From: Prasinococcaceae sp. CCMP 1430
Lineage: Eukaryota; Prasinodermophyta; Palmophyllophyceae; Prasinococcales; Prasinococcaceae
Reading direction: 5' to 3'
Length of the DNA stretch: 64,000 bases
Assembly (NCBI GenBank): GCA_013416795.1
Contig: RQSC01000523.1
Location: 14,056-78,055 of the forward strand
Part shown: one piece after another, positions 33,901 to 44,623 of the stretch
How the letters are laid out: each line of letters starts with the position of its first letter
Numbering within the stretch: position 1 is the stretch's first letter
The notes under the pieces: model-generated
What the model was told of the DNA's origin: nothing
The model's input: the letters and a program-made list of their open reading frames with translations, nothing else
Databases searched by the model: none
Position numbers and translations under genes: made by a program

Positions 33901-34323
33901 GCCCAGCACAGCGCAGATGAGCCGTGGCGGTCGGTCGTCTCCGGATCCCATCCCCTCGCGAGGAGCTCGGCCAGCCGCGCAACGTCGCCCGTGCTCGCTG
34001 CGTGCAGCCCGCAGCCGGGGTCGTCCGCGCTCTCGAACTGCGCGGCAGCGCCCTCGCGGCGTGCTCGCGCTCGGCGCTCTCGCGCGGCGGCGGCGCGCGC
34101 CACGCGCTCCGCCTTGGCGCGCGCCTTCTCTCTCTTGCGCTCGCGCTTCGCCGCCTGCTTGGCCTCCTCGCACGTGGGCTTCGAGCTCGACGGCGCGTCG
34201 GTCGCTTCCGCCTCCTCCTCCTCCTCACCCTCCTCCGCCGCCACGGCGTTGGTGCCGCTGCCGCCCCCCGCGTACCCGCGCGCCGCGGCGGCGGCCGCGA
34301 GGTACTCGTCGGCGCCGGCGACC
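30966..34323 (-). CDS. Ankyrin-repeat NSUN2-like RNA methyltransferase homologue lacking catalytic cysteines
   Basis: A long single frame ending with TAA at 30966. No ATG occurs in frame before the middle of the protein, so the 5' end is unresolved near an ambiguous base (34459). A charged Lys/Arg-rich coiled region (about 34050-34200) is followed by six or so ankyrin repeats (33430-34030; for example GRTPLHWAARNGKEDACALL). A domain then follows collinear with tRNA cytosine-5 methyltransferase NSUN2: QYNYQCSP, APGPAQATLVLDEA at the SAM-loop position, DRVLCAPASTADGDLR, SYTTSSFNPVENEAVV, MRTMFPQS and MRVLPHKIIGSGRFVALL. The two cysteines of the family (PCS and TCS motifs) are Ala (32442-32444) and Ser (32289-32291), and the SAM loop is degenerate. 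An enzymatically dead RNA-binding or scaffold role is inferred. Confidence 0.75.
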
Positions 34324-34337
34324 TCCGCGCGCACCAG

Positions 34338-34458
34338 CTCAACTTCGAGGACGACCTCCCCGGGTTGAGCGAGGACAGCAAGCGCATGCTGCGGTGGCAC
34401 CGCGAGCGCGCGGCGGCGCAACGCGGTGGCCACGCGCGCCACTCGGGTGGCAACTCGA
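34338..34458 (+). pseudogene. Possible orphan exon of unknown protein
   Basis: After an acceptor-like CACCAG (to 34337) the + strand reads LNFEDDLPGLSEDSKRMLRW followed by HRERAAAQRGGH, with GC at nearly all third codon positions. That is a better coding signature than the opposing minus-strand frame has here. No other exon of such a protein is seen nearby, and an ambiguous base follows at 34459. I do not recognise the family. It may be a real terminal exon, an exon fragment or coincidence. Confidence 0.35.
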
Positions 34459-34631
34459 NGCGAGGCCAAGGGAGGGAGAGAGGGGCAGCGTGGTGCGCGC
34501 GCCGGCGCGGCGAGGGGGCAGCGCCCTCCGCCCTCTGGACCTCAGACATGCGCAGTTTGCCAGTATCGATACACGGTACCGCACGATTATCGAAAGGGGC
34601 GCGGCGCAGCGGCCGGCGCGGCGCGGCGCTC

Positions 34632-35903
34632 CTACGGCGGCGTGATGCGGCCGAGCACCTCGAGGAGCTTGTCGGTCTGCTCGGGCTTACCGACGGAAAT
34701 GCGCACGTAGCCCGAGAGGATGGCCTTGTCGTAGTGGCGCACCATGACGCCCTCCGCCGCGAGCGCGTCCTTGAGGTCCTTGGCCGTCCAGGGGGCCTTG
34801 ACGCTCATCAGCACGAAGTTGGCCTCCGAGGGGTACGGCTCGAGGAAGTCGAGCTGCTTCAGCCCGGCGTACATGCGCTCGCGCTCGCTCACCAGCGCGT
34901 CCTTGACCTCCTTGAGGTACTTGGGATTGGAGAGCGCCGCCATGCCCGCCACCTGCGCGGCCACGCTCACGTTGTACGGCTGCTTGGCGCGCCACAGGAA
35001 CGGCGCCAGGCTGGCCGGGAAGGCGCCGTAGCCCAGCCGCAGGCCAGCGAGCCCGGCGCGCTTGGAGAACGTGCGCAGCACGATCAGGTTGCTGTACTCC
35101 TCCACCCACGAGATCCGGCTCGGCGAGCTGCCGAACTCGACGTACGCCTCGTCGAGCACCACGATGCACGGCAGCTGCAGCAGCTCCAGGATGTCCTCCT
35201 CGGACATCACCGAGCCGTCGGGGTTGTTGGGGCTCGTCAGGAAGACGAGCTTGGCGTTGGTGCGCGCCACCGCGTCCTTGACGCCCTGCACGTCCACCGA
35301 GAAGTCCTCGTTTCGCGGCACCGTCTCCACCTTGGCGGCGTTCACGTCGGCGTCGAAGGCGTACATGGTGAACGTCGGCGGGGTGTCGATGACCGTGTCC
35401 CCCGGCTCGAGCACCACGCGCATGAGCAGGTCGATGAGCTCATCGGCGCCGCATCCCACCAGCAGCAGCTCCGGGTCCACGCCGCAGTCTGCGGCGAGTG
35501 CCTCGCGCAGCTGGGTGCAGGCGGGGTCGGGGTAGATCTCCGGGAAGCTCATCGAGCCGAGGGCCTCGAGCACCTCCGGCGGCGGGCCGTAGGGGTTCTC
35601 GTTGGCGTCGAGCTTGACGATGTCCTCGGGCGCTCGCCCCAGCTGGCGGCTGAGCACCTCGAACGGCAGGATGGGCGTGTACGGCTTCATCTCGCGCAGG
35701 TGGGGCCGCACGAGCGCCGCCGCGTCACAGCCGCCCTTCATGGCCGGCTCTGCCACGCACCGCGCCCGCGCGCGCCGCGCGCCCGCCGCCGCACGCGAGC
35801 GCGTGCGCGAGCGCGAGGGCGTGCGCCGCGCGCGCGCACTGTGGTGCGCCGCCGCGCTCGCGCTGAACCCCGCGCGCATCCCCCCGCCACAAAAGGCTCG
35901 CAT
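34632..35903 (-). CDS. hisC: Histidinol-phosphate aminotransferase, probably plastid-targeted
   Basis: A single exon of about 423 residues from the ATG at 35903; further in-frame ATGs lie upstream and at 35879. The first about 55 residues (GFSASAAAHHSARARRTPSR) are rich in Ala/Ser/Arg and lack acids, like a plastid transit peptide. The mature enzyme starts near AALVRPHLREMKPYTP and shows LDANENPYGPPPEVLEAL, LLLVGCGADELIDLLMR, TSPNNPDGSVMSEEDI, LDEAYVEFG and TFSKRAGLAGLRLGYGAF, in which the Lys binds pyridoxal phosphate. It catalyses the glutamate-dependent transamination of imidazole-acetol phosphate in histidine biosynthesis. Its length after the leader is typical. No other histidine genes are nearby, as expected for a nuclear genome. 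Confidence 0.9.
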   Translation of the reverse strand: MRAFCGGGMRAGFSASAAAHHSARARRTPSRSRTRSRAAAGARRARARCVAEPAMKGGCDAAALVRPHLREMKPYTPILPFEVLSRQLGRAPEDIVKLDANENPYGPPPEVLEALGSMSFPEIYPDPACTQLREALAADCGVDPELLLVGCGADELIDLLMRVVLEPGDTVIDTPPTFTMYAFDADVNAAKVETVPRNEDFSVDVQGVKDAVARTNAKLVFLTSPNNPDGSVMSEEDILELLQLPCIVVLDEAYVEFGSSPSRISWVEEYSNLIVLRTFSKRAGLAGLRLGYGAFPASLAPFLWRAKQPYNVSVAAQVAGMAALSNPKYLKEVKDALVSERERMYAGLKQLDFLEPYPSEANFVLMSVKAPWTAKDLKDALAAEGVMVRHYDKAILSGYVRISVGKPEQTDKLLEVLGRITPP

Positions 35904-36278
35904 GAATGCATCCAGACACACATTGGATTCCATAAGATACCGCATCAAACCTCGAAACCTTCGGGTGTGGATTCCGTGCGCCGACAGCCCTATGATCTTG
36001 ACGGCGGGCGCGTGCCTGCGATGCATGCAAGGCGGGCAGCCTTTGCGCCCTCCTTCTTGTGCGTGTGTCAGTGGGCTGGGTGAGATCTGATCTCGTCGGG
36101 CCTGGCTGGCCATTGGCGCTGGCGCTGCTGCGGGCTCGCGCCACACACGCGCTCGCGCGGGGCGTGGGACGGGGCCGAGGGGCGGGGCGATCGCGCGAGG
36201 CGGGGCGGGCAGAGGTGGGGGAAGGTCAGCGGTCGCTCGACCGCGGCGCTCGCGCGGCCGCCGGAGCCCGCGCGCGCC
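35904..36278. other. Divergent intergenic region, hisC and GET3
   Basis: About 375 bases separate the two divergent starts. It is less GC-rich at 35920-35960. No defined promoter box was identified. Confidence 0.5.
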
Positions 36279-37466
36279 ATGGTGGCCGCCGGGGACGCGT
36301 TCGAGGACGCCGAAGAGTACCTCGCGCCGACGCTGGACGCGCTGGTCGACGCGTCGAGCGGCCTGCGCTGGGTGTTCGTCGGCGGCAAGGGCGGGGTCGG
36401 CAAGACGACGACGGCCTGCTCGCTAGCGCTGCGCCTCGCGGCGGTGCGGCGCTCGGTGCTGCTCATCTCGACCGACCCGGCGCATAACGTCAGCGACGCG
36501 TTCCGGCAGAAGGTCGGCCGGCATCCGACCAAGGTGGAGGGGGTGGACAACCTGTTCGCGATGGAGGTCGACCCCACGCCGGATCCCGCCGAGATCGAGC
36601 AGGCGGGCGCGGCGGGGGGCCTGCTGACTGACCTCGCGGGCAGCGTGCCGGGCATCGATGAGGCGATGAGCTTCGCCGAGGTGCTCAAATTGGTTCAGTC
36701 GCTAGACTATGAAACGGTCGTGTTCGACACGGCGCCAACGGGCCACACGCTGCGGCTGCTGCACCTCCCCGACGCGCTGGAGCAGGGCCTGGGCAAGCTG
36801 CTGGGGATGACGCAGGGGCTGGGCGGCATGGTCGCGCAAATTGGGCAGATGATGGGGCTGCCCGGCCTCGAGAACGTTGAGGATCTCATGGAGCGATTCA
36901 AGGAAATGAAGGTGCGCTTCGCCCACGCCCGTGCGCGCGCGAGCCAGGGCGCGGCACCGCCGCCGCTCCTGCGCGGCCTCTGACGCTGCGCTCGGCCGTG
37001 CCTGCGCCATCCCGCCCAGGTGACCATCGAGCAGGTCAACGCGCAATTCAAAGACCCCGCGCTCACGACCTTTGTGGCGGTGGCCATCCCCGAGTTCCTC
37101 AGCCTTTACGAGACGGAGCGCCTCGTGCAGGAGCTGAGCAAGTACGACATCGATTGCCGGAATGTCGTCGTCAATCAGGTGCTCTACCCGGGCCCAGAGG
37201 ACAAGGGACCCCTGCTCGCCGCGCGTGTGGCCATGCAGAACAAGTACCTCTCGCAGTTCGAGGACCTGTACGCGGCCGATTTCCACCTCGTGCGCATGCC
37301 AATGCTGCCCGCCGAGGTTCGCGGCGTGGACGCGCTCGAGAACTTCTCGCAAATGCTCACGGACCCGGCGCGCGCCGAGGAGGGCGAGATTGCACACCAG
37401 AGCGAGGTGGATGCGCTGCGAAAGCGCGTGGCCGAGCTTGAGGCCAAGCTGGCGGACAAAGCGTGA
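36279..37466 (+). CDS. GET3: GET3/ArsA-type tail-anchored-protein targeting ATPase
   Basis: Exon 1 is 36279-36911 and exon 2 is 37020-37466, joined in phase 0 across a 108-base intron, giving 359 residues. It has the deviant Walker A GGKGGVGKTT, switch I DPAHNVSDAF, the A-loop DTAPTGHTLRLLHLPDALE, a Met-rich region (LLGMTQGLGGMVAQIGQMMG) like the client-binding helices, and IPEFLSLYETERLVQEL. GET3 delivers tail-anchored proteins to the ER membrane (or, for organellar paralogues, inside organelles). The zinc-binding CxxC of fungal and animal Get3 is absent: at that place the sequence is DKGPLLAARVAMQNKYL. No transit peptide is seen, so a cytosolic location is likely. The C-terminus is a short coiled coil (EVDALRKRVAELEAKL). 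Confidence 0.88.
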
Positions 37467-37538
37467 GCCAAACTACTAATATTGCTATTGCTCTAGCTAT
37501 TGACTAGTCCACTAGTACGAGCTACCAGCTGAGGCTGG

Positions 37539-38769
37539 TCACTCGCGCGGCAGCCCCGCGTCCTCCGCCGCACGCTTGGCACCCGCGCCTCGCGCACGGG
37601 CGTGCTCAGAGGCCTCGTCGCCGTCCGAGTCCGACGACAGCGCTATGACCTCCGGCGCAGCGCGGGGTCGCTCAGCGACCCTTGCCGGCAGTGCGCCTGC
37701 GTGCGCGGAGCCGTCAATGGTGCCTGCCGCGCCGCCGCCCGCGCCGCCCCTTACCCCCTTATCACGCCCGAGGAGCCGCGCGAGCGCCGCGCGTGCGGCG
37801 GCCTTGCGGCGCTCCTCTGCGGCCGCCGCCGCAACCACGCGCTGGCGCTTGCGTCGCTGCCGCGCTCGGGAGCGCACATGTCAGCGGACATGGCGCAAAC
37901 GCACTCCGCGTCCCCATCCCGTCTGCGCCACGCGATGCGTCCGCACCTGAGCTTCCTCTGCTGCTGCGTCGCACCCGCTAGAGGCACACACCGCTCCGAC
38001 CGCCCCTGTCCCGACTGTCTGCGTCGCTCTTGCCGCTGTAGGCGCCGCCCACGGCAGCGCGGGGCCCCCACTGCCGCCGAGCACACGCGCGGTCCCAGCG
38101 GCACCCCAGTACGCGTTGCTGTCGCTGCCGCCAGCCATGACGCTGTCGGGTACGAAGCCAAGCTCCTGCAGCAGCGCACGCGTACGCTCGCGGATGTGCT
38201 CGAAGCGCCGCTGCCGTGAGGCGAGGCATGCATGTCAGCAGACAGAATGCACTGCCCCCTTTGTGGCACCCATCCCATCCCATCCCATCCCACCTCCACA
38301 CACGCCGCACACCAGGCACGCCTGCGCCCGCGAGCTGCGCCCTCACCTTGCCCAAGTTCTCGCCACCCCAGACGCGCGTGACGACGACGGCAACTCCGCA
38401 TGCCCGCAGGGCGTTGAGCTCGGCTCGCGCGGCTGTGCCACCGCGTGGCTCGCCGTCGTCATCGAAGGCTGCTTTGAATCTCTGCTTGCCGGCCTTGGTC
38501 ACGCCGTCGGGCACGCGGTAGGCGCTCATCGCGTGGTCGATGCCTGACGCCGAGGCGTACTCGCGCCGCAGCGCCGCGGTAGCACGCTCAGCCTCGCGCA
38601 CGCTCCGCACCGGCCACGCCGCGCATGCGGCGAATGCCGAGCCCCGGTCGGTGACAGCATGCGTCACCGCGGAACGCAGCGTTGTCGTGGCGGTGCTGAC
38701 GCCGCCCCCGCCCGCGCGAATCTGCAGCGAGGCGCGGCGCGCGATGCACGATGGGCGCCGCGCCGCCAT
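37539..38769 (-). CDS. IMPACT/YIH1-family (UPF0029) protein with SUMO-interaction-like tail
   Basis: Three exons, all joined in phase 0: 38769-38347, 38210-37947 and 37856-37539, 334 residues. The start is ATG 38769 (ATGGCGG). The domain reads GIDHAMSAYRVPDG, FKAAFDDDGEPRGGTAA, GVAVVVTRVWGGENLGK and, after the first splice, RRFEHIRERTRALLQELGF. This is the IMPACT fold (DDDGEP and VVVxRxxGG elements). IMPACT/YIH1 proteins bind GCN1 and restrain the GCN2 starvation kinase, but they usually carry an RWD domain, which is absent here; bacterial-type UPF0029 proteins also lack it. The third exon is basic, then ends with PEVIALSSDSDGDEA, resembling a SUMO-interaction motif, so a nuclear role is possible. 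Confidence 0.72.
38266..38293 (+). repeat. CATCC pentanucleotide repeat in intron
   Basis: Four to five copies of CATCC lie within the first intron of the IMPACT-domain gene. Confidence 0.8.
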
Positions 38770-39100
38770 CACGCCCGCCCTCGACGGGCAAAAGGCCCAG
38801 GTGCACGCTGTGGCGCGCGCACACGAGAGGCCCCACCCACCCACACCCGTCCGCGCCGGTGTGCACGCGGCCGGAGTGGCACCCGGGCCGCGCCGCCGCG
38901 TGTTTTGGTTTTGCGCGCAGGTCGTCGTGCAAGGCACTATTGGTCAAGTCGAATGGGCGAATATTAGAGTTTGTCGGCGTGGGTGCACGCATGGGTGTGC
39001 ACGCGCGCGCGTGTGTGGATGTGCGCGCGCGTGCGTGCGGATGTGGCTGTGGGTGTGAGTGGGGCGGTCGCAGGATGGCGTCGCCGCAGGGCATCCCTTC
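38770..39100. other. Intergenic region
   Basis: About 330 bases between the IMPACT-gene start and the 3' end of the Fused kinase gene. It contains GT/GC-rich simple sequence (38960-39060). No gene was recognised. Confidence 0.5.
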
Positions 39101-42100
39101 TTAGCGCGGCGCGGCGACGGTCCGCGCGAGCTTCGCCTTGGTGAGGATGCGCGTGCAATATTTGTGCACGGTGGCGTCTGCCGACGAAGACCTGAGCGCG
39201 TCGACAGCCTCCGCGAGGCCCATCTCGAGCAGAGCGCCGCGGCACGTCGGGTGCGAGCACATGTTGCCAAGGCTGAACAGCGAGATTTTGAGCGGGCTCT
39301 GCGAGTCCAAGCCGTCGGCGTCAGCCGTGTCGAGCTTGCCCGTCTCGCCACGCGCGGCGGCGGCCGCCGCGTCGGCTGCGGCGTCGGCGGCCTCAATGAC
39401 GACGTTCACAAGCGCCTCTGCGGCGCCGCGATCGACAATCTCGTCGGCGAGCGTTGACGCATTGCGCACGAGGTTGCCGAGCGCGCCAGCGGCGTTCGCC
39501 TTGGTCTTGTCGTCCGGGTCCTGAAGCAAGCCGGCGAGCAGCGGCACGGACAGCTCGAGGGAGCCATAGAGCGAGTCCGAGTGGAAGGCGGCATTGCCCA
39601 ATGCGAAGCAGGCAAACTTGCGCGTGTTGGAGTCGTCATCCACGCAGCAGCTCACGAGCGCCTCGATGGCCCCGCTGGCGTCCAGTGCCGCGTAGAACGC
39701 ATCGGAGTGGCGACAGAGGTTGCCGACCAGGTTGCACGCGCGCGCGCGCACCCCCGGGTCGGCGTGGCGCAGCAGTCGCGGGAGCGCTTCCACGACACCC
39801 GAGCGCCGCAGCGGGGCGTAGTGCGATACCGACAGGCGGGCGAGCTGCGAGGCGAGCAAGAGCACGTCCACCACAGCGGAAGGCGGCGCCCCTTCGCGCA
39901 GCAGCGAAGACACGAGGTCGGGCTCGAGGGCGCCGGACTGCAGCAGCGCCGATGCGAACTCAGCCGATCCCGTCGCGAGCAGAGATGCCAGGGCCACGGC
40001 GGAGCGCGCATCGCCGTGCGCGCGGCCACCTCTCGCAGGTAACGAGGACAGCCGCAGCGCAGTCACGATCCTCCCGGGAGCGCCATTGGCCATAAGCTCC
40101 GCCTGCGTGGCCTTGGCGGCCGCGGCGGCCATCCCCACCTCACGCTGGAGTGACGTGGCAGCGACGGTGGGAGTGAGGGCAAGGCTGAGAAGCACGCCGC
40201 ACGCGGCGGATACCGTCGACGCGCTCACTGCGCGCGAGCCCCCGGCAGAGGCTGGGATCATCGCATCCCAGGCGGCGATGGCATCCGCGTGGACCTCGCT
40301 CGCGCAGCTGAGCAGGCGAGGTACGAGGCCCGGCGGTGGCGGGCCCGTGTTGAGCCTACCGGCCCGTACGAGCCCGCGCAGGGCCGCGAGCACACCCCTC
40401 GGTGACAGCGCTGCGACCACCGACGAGGAGCCGCCCCTAGCCCCAGCGCCCCCTGCTGCGACGCACGCAGCCAGCGCAGCGGAGGCGCCCGAATCGTGCA
40501 TGGCCAAGAGCTCCGAGCCGCCACCGCGCGCGCTCGCACCCGCCGCCAGAGCGTGTGCCAGCATGGCCGGTCCATCCGCCGCGCCGAAGCAGCAGCTCCC
40601 GCCCTCCGCGTCCGCAACCGGGGCGTACCACACGGGGCTTGCGCTGGGCTCAGGCGCGCTCGCGCGTACCTCCGCCAGCTCGGCCTCCTCTGTGAGCAGC
40701 ACCGTCAACGCCGACAGTCCCGCGTGCGCTCGAAGCTCCGAGGCGAGTGCCGAAAGTTTGCCCGGATGGGCAGAGCGCCCACGGGACGCAACGGCGCCAT
40801 CCAGCTCGAGCAGCGCTGCAGCTGCAGCGCACGCCGCCCGCTGGAGGGCACCGCGACCGGCGCTGCCGCTGCCAGCTTTGTCCACGATACAGCGGGCCAC
40901 GGCGTCAGCCATCTGCGCGGCGCGGCCCTCGCTCGACGGCAGAAGCTTGCTCGCCGCAAGCGAACCTGAAGTTGAGCCGTGGCCAGCAGCGAAAGCAACC
41001 TCGGCGAGCGCGAGCGCGGCGCACGCGCGCACGCCTGGCGATAGCATCCCCTCTGCGCCACCGTGGTCGGCGTCGGCGCAGTCCATCACGCTCGCCAAGC
41101 ACGCGCCGAAGTCCGTCGTTGCAGATGCGATCGCGTGCGCTGCCGCCACAGAGCCGCGCGCGGCGACCAGGACGAAGCGCAAAGCTGCACATGCCGCCTC
41201 GGCCGCCTCCACCGCCACGTTTGCGGCCGCACGACCGCCGCCCTGTGCGCTCGCCAGCGCAGGGTTGGTCTTGCTCTTCACCGCCTCCACCAGCTCAAGT
41301 ATGCGCGAAAGCACGTCGGGCGACGCTCGCTCGGCCGCGCTGGCTATGCACTGCGCCATATCCCCCCACTCGGGCGGCGCGCCGCGCGCGGGTCGCCCCC
41401 GGCGGTCAGGATCCTTGTCGCATGGCTCAGCTGAGACGGACGCGCCGAGCGGGTATCGCACGCTCAGACCGAACGATGGCAGGGGGCGGCCCATCGCCGC
41501 GAGCGCCTTGGCGGCGGCCGCCCCCACCGCTGCCCTGTCCTTTGGCGCCATGTCACTGTCATCCTCCGCGCCAACACAGGCTGCGAGCGCGGTGAGCACG
41601 GTGGACGGCGCATTGCATCCCACCGCCGCACTGCACAGGGAAGTGGCCGCTTCTACTGCAAGCGCGACAGCGTCCGTGGCGCCGGCGGAGCGTGCCGCGC
41701 TGTCGAGCGATTCCATGGCGGTGTGGAAGCACGCCGCGGCCTCCAGTGCAGCGTACGGGTCACCGCGGGCGGCAAGTGCCGAGCTGATTTCGAGAGCAGC
41801 CTTGCCGTACGCCCCAGGGAACGCCGCGGCGCCCGCTCGTAGGGCGTTCAGGACGTCGACGAGCAGTGAGGAGCTCACGGTGGCGCGAGCCGCATCGACC
41901 AACATGCGCGCGGCGTCCGTCTTGAGCGCGCGGCTAGCGCCGCGGGTTGAGGCCGCTGCGACGGTGCGATTGAGCAAGGCCCGCAGCGTGCGCAAGGCGG
42001 CGCGCGCGCTGGCGTCCGCAGGCGCCCTCGAGTTTCGTGAGCCTCGCCGCCCGGCCCCTCCGCGGGTCCCCAGAACACTCCCGGGGCCACCAAGCCCGCC

Positions 42101-43790
42101 TGTCGAAGGAGCCGACATGGCCGCAGCGACGGCGCTCAGCAGCTTCACGCCGGCCTCCACGTCGCCGACCAGCGCGTCGGCGCCATCCACGGTCGCAGCC
42201 TTCGCTTCAAGCGCCACCAAGGCAGCGTCGGCAACCGCGTTGGCGCCTGTGGCGTCCGGTGTACGCGTGGGCCGGAGCATGATGTCTTCCGTGGCGCCGT
42301 TGCTTAGTCGGTCAACCCCCACGGGCGCCGTCACGGGGGGCGCCCCGGGGGCGGGTGTCGACGGCACGCCCGGACCGATGCGCGGCGTCGCATGTGTGTC
42401 GTGCCCCCTCGCAGTGCGGGCGCGAGCGGAGGCAGCGCCTCCCGACGCTTCGGTATCGAGCGGCGCTGCAGTCGCGGCGGGTGCCAGATGTGCCTGCGCG
42501 TCGGCCGAGCTGGCGGCGATCGCCACGCGTTTCTTGGCCGTTCCCGCTGCCGGCTGTTTCGGTTGCTGCGCACTTTCGTGCAGCGAGGTCTGCTCCTGCG
42601 GTGGCTCGAACCGCGCGGCGGCGGCGGTTCCATCAAAGCCCACGCCGTCGGATCGCCCGGGCGTGCCCGTGCGCGGCTGCATCCGCCACCCAGAGCTGAG
42701 TTGGCCCACCCCCGCGCTGTGCGCACTCTCCTCGCGAGTCTGGCGCTTCGCCTGGTCCTCGGGGGTCTCCGCGACGAACGGGTGCTCCAGGAGGTCGGGC
42801 CACCCAAGCCTGCGCTTGGGATCCTTGCTGAGCAGCCCCGACAGGAAGGCGCGGAAGGAGTCGCTCATGGTGTCCGGGTACTGCACGCTGTCGTTGACGA
42901 TCCTCTGCACGAGCTTGAGGATCGAGTTGGTGTAGAACGGCGGCTGCCCGACATAGAGCTCGTACAAGATGACCCCCAGGCTCCACAGATCCACCGTGTG
43001 GTTGTACGGCTGCTCCTTGACGAGCTCGGGTGCCATGTACAGCGGCGTGCCTTTGATGGAGGTGAGCATCATCGTGTTCGAGCTCATCGCGCGCGCGAAG
43101 CCAAAGTCGCAGAGCTGCACCCGTCCGTTGGCGCCGATGAGCACGTTTTGCGGTTTGAGATCCCTGTGGATGATCCTGTGCGCGTGCAGGTAGTGCAGCG
43201 CCCTCACGAGCTGCTTGGCTATGGAGCGAACCTCCTCCTCGGGCAGGCACTGGTCGTCCTCGAGGATCTCGAAGAGCTCGCCCTGCGCGAACTCGGTGAC
43301 GACGCAGAACTCGGACTTGGTTTCGAAGGCGTCGAGCATCTGCACCACGCCCTCGTGCCGCAGGTCGCGCAGGATGTCGATCTCCTGGCGCAGGCTGTTC
43401 AGGTCCTTCTCCGTCTTTCCATGCTTGAGGATGAACTTGAGCGCGACGATCTGCCCTGTGAAGCGCCTGCGGCCCTTGTAGACCTGGTCGAGCGCCAGCG
43501 GGTGGCGGGTGAGCGCGCGACCAATGAGACCGGCGCGGCGCGCAGAGGGCGCGCGCGCCGTCGCAACTGGTGCAGCGCACGCGAGCGCGCGGCGACACAG
43601 CTCGGTGCGAGCAAGGTGCTGGCGCTGCCAGCGCAGGTGGCGTGCGCGGGCTGTCGCAGCGCGAGCGTCGGACGCGCGGCTGGGGGGCGGCGCACCGCGC
43701 CGCGGCGCGCGATGGCCAGCGCGACAGCTTTCCCCGCACCTTGCCGAACGACCCCTCGCCAATGAGCTCGAGGACGTGGTAGTTGTCCAT
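39101..43790 (-). CDS. STK36: Fused/STK36-type serine/threonine kinase with ARM/HEAT repeats
   Basis: Exon 1 (43790-43740, 17 codons, [17 protein letters not shown]) splices in phase 0 to exon 2 (43483-39101), giving about 1477 residues. The kinase domain is complete: glycine loop [11 protein letters not shown] Lys in [32 protein letters not shown] and [14 protein letters not shown]. The kinase domain is closest in pattern to Fused (the [19 protein letters not shown] opening is diagnostic). After a Pro/Ala linker, about 900 residues are Ala/Leu-rich helical repeats, ending with clear armadillo repeats ([42 protein letters not shown]). Fused homologues serve the central pair of motile cilia in animals and protists and phragmoplast cytokinesis in plants (TIO). 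Either function is possible here. An 11-base T tract on the coding strand lies 304 bases upstream. Confidence 0.85.
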
Positions 43791-44623
43791 GCCGGCGGGC
43801 CGTGGCTGTCGCCGGCCCCCCCGTTCCCCCCCAAACCGGGCGGCGGCGAGATCCCGCGCGTGTTGCGCGGCGCCCGCCCGTCCCGCCCCCCGCCGAGGCG
43901 GGTGCGCGATCCCTCCCTCCCCCGCGCGGCGCCGGCCGCGTCGCTGCAGCGGTCGCGGCGCCAAGTACCCGCGATCGCGGTCGCGATACCACGCGCTCGC
44001 GCCACCCAATCCACGTTGGGCCAATTGTTGTTGGGCCCCATCGCCGCAGGGAGAAAGAGAAAACCGTCAAAGCAAAGGTGCGCACGCGCGTGCAAAAAAA
44101 AAAACGGATGCAATGTGACGTGCGTTCTTTACATGGGAAAACACCATCTGCCGGACGCGGCCTCGCGACGCGGCGCGACGAGCGCGCGGCGCCATCAGTC
44201 GGTCGGTCGCGGCGCCGACCAACGCATTTGATGGGCGCGGCCCTCGCGCGCTGCGCGCGGCCGCCTCCGACGAATTCAAAATTTCGCCCCGGCGGCGACC
44301 CGGAAAGCGGCGCGGGCGCGCGCGCTCCCTCCCCCCCCCCCCGCTCCCCCAGCCTGCCAGTCCGTCGGCTCGATTCGATTCGGATGAGAAAATACGACCG
44401 ACGGCTCTGGCCGGCCCATTCGATTTGACGGCCGACCGACCGCCAACACGAAACGCCTCTGCCTGTGCGCCGGTCCGTGCGTCCTGCCTGATTGTCCGCC
44501 CGTTGGTTCTGGTTGTGTCGTCTGCATCGCCATGACGTGATGAGGAGGTTCCGCGCGCGGGCGCGTTGCGCAGAGGGGAATTCGAATGCGGACGCGGCGG
44601 CGCGCGTCGGGTCCGCGTCCGCA
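43791..44623. other. Intergenic region upstream of the Fused kinase
   Basis: About 830 bases. It holds the A11 run at 44094-44104 (T on the kinase strand), a C-rich tract (about 44329-44342) and no recognisable gene. Confidence 0.5.

Noticed and set aside
34339-34469. Minus-strand TTG at 34469 as the NSUN-like start
   Set aside because: Not an ATG, crosses an ambiguous base, and its composition is poor compared with the opposite strand.
40086-42935. About 950-codon + strand frame opposite the Fused kinase
   Set aside because: Ser/Ala-rich with no motif; the minus frame has continuous kinase and armadillo repeats.
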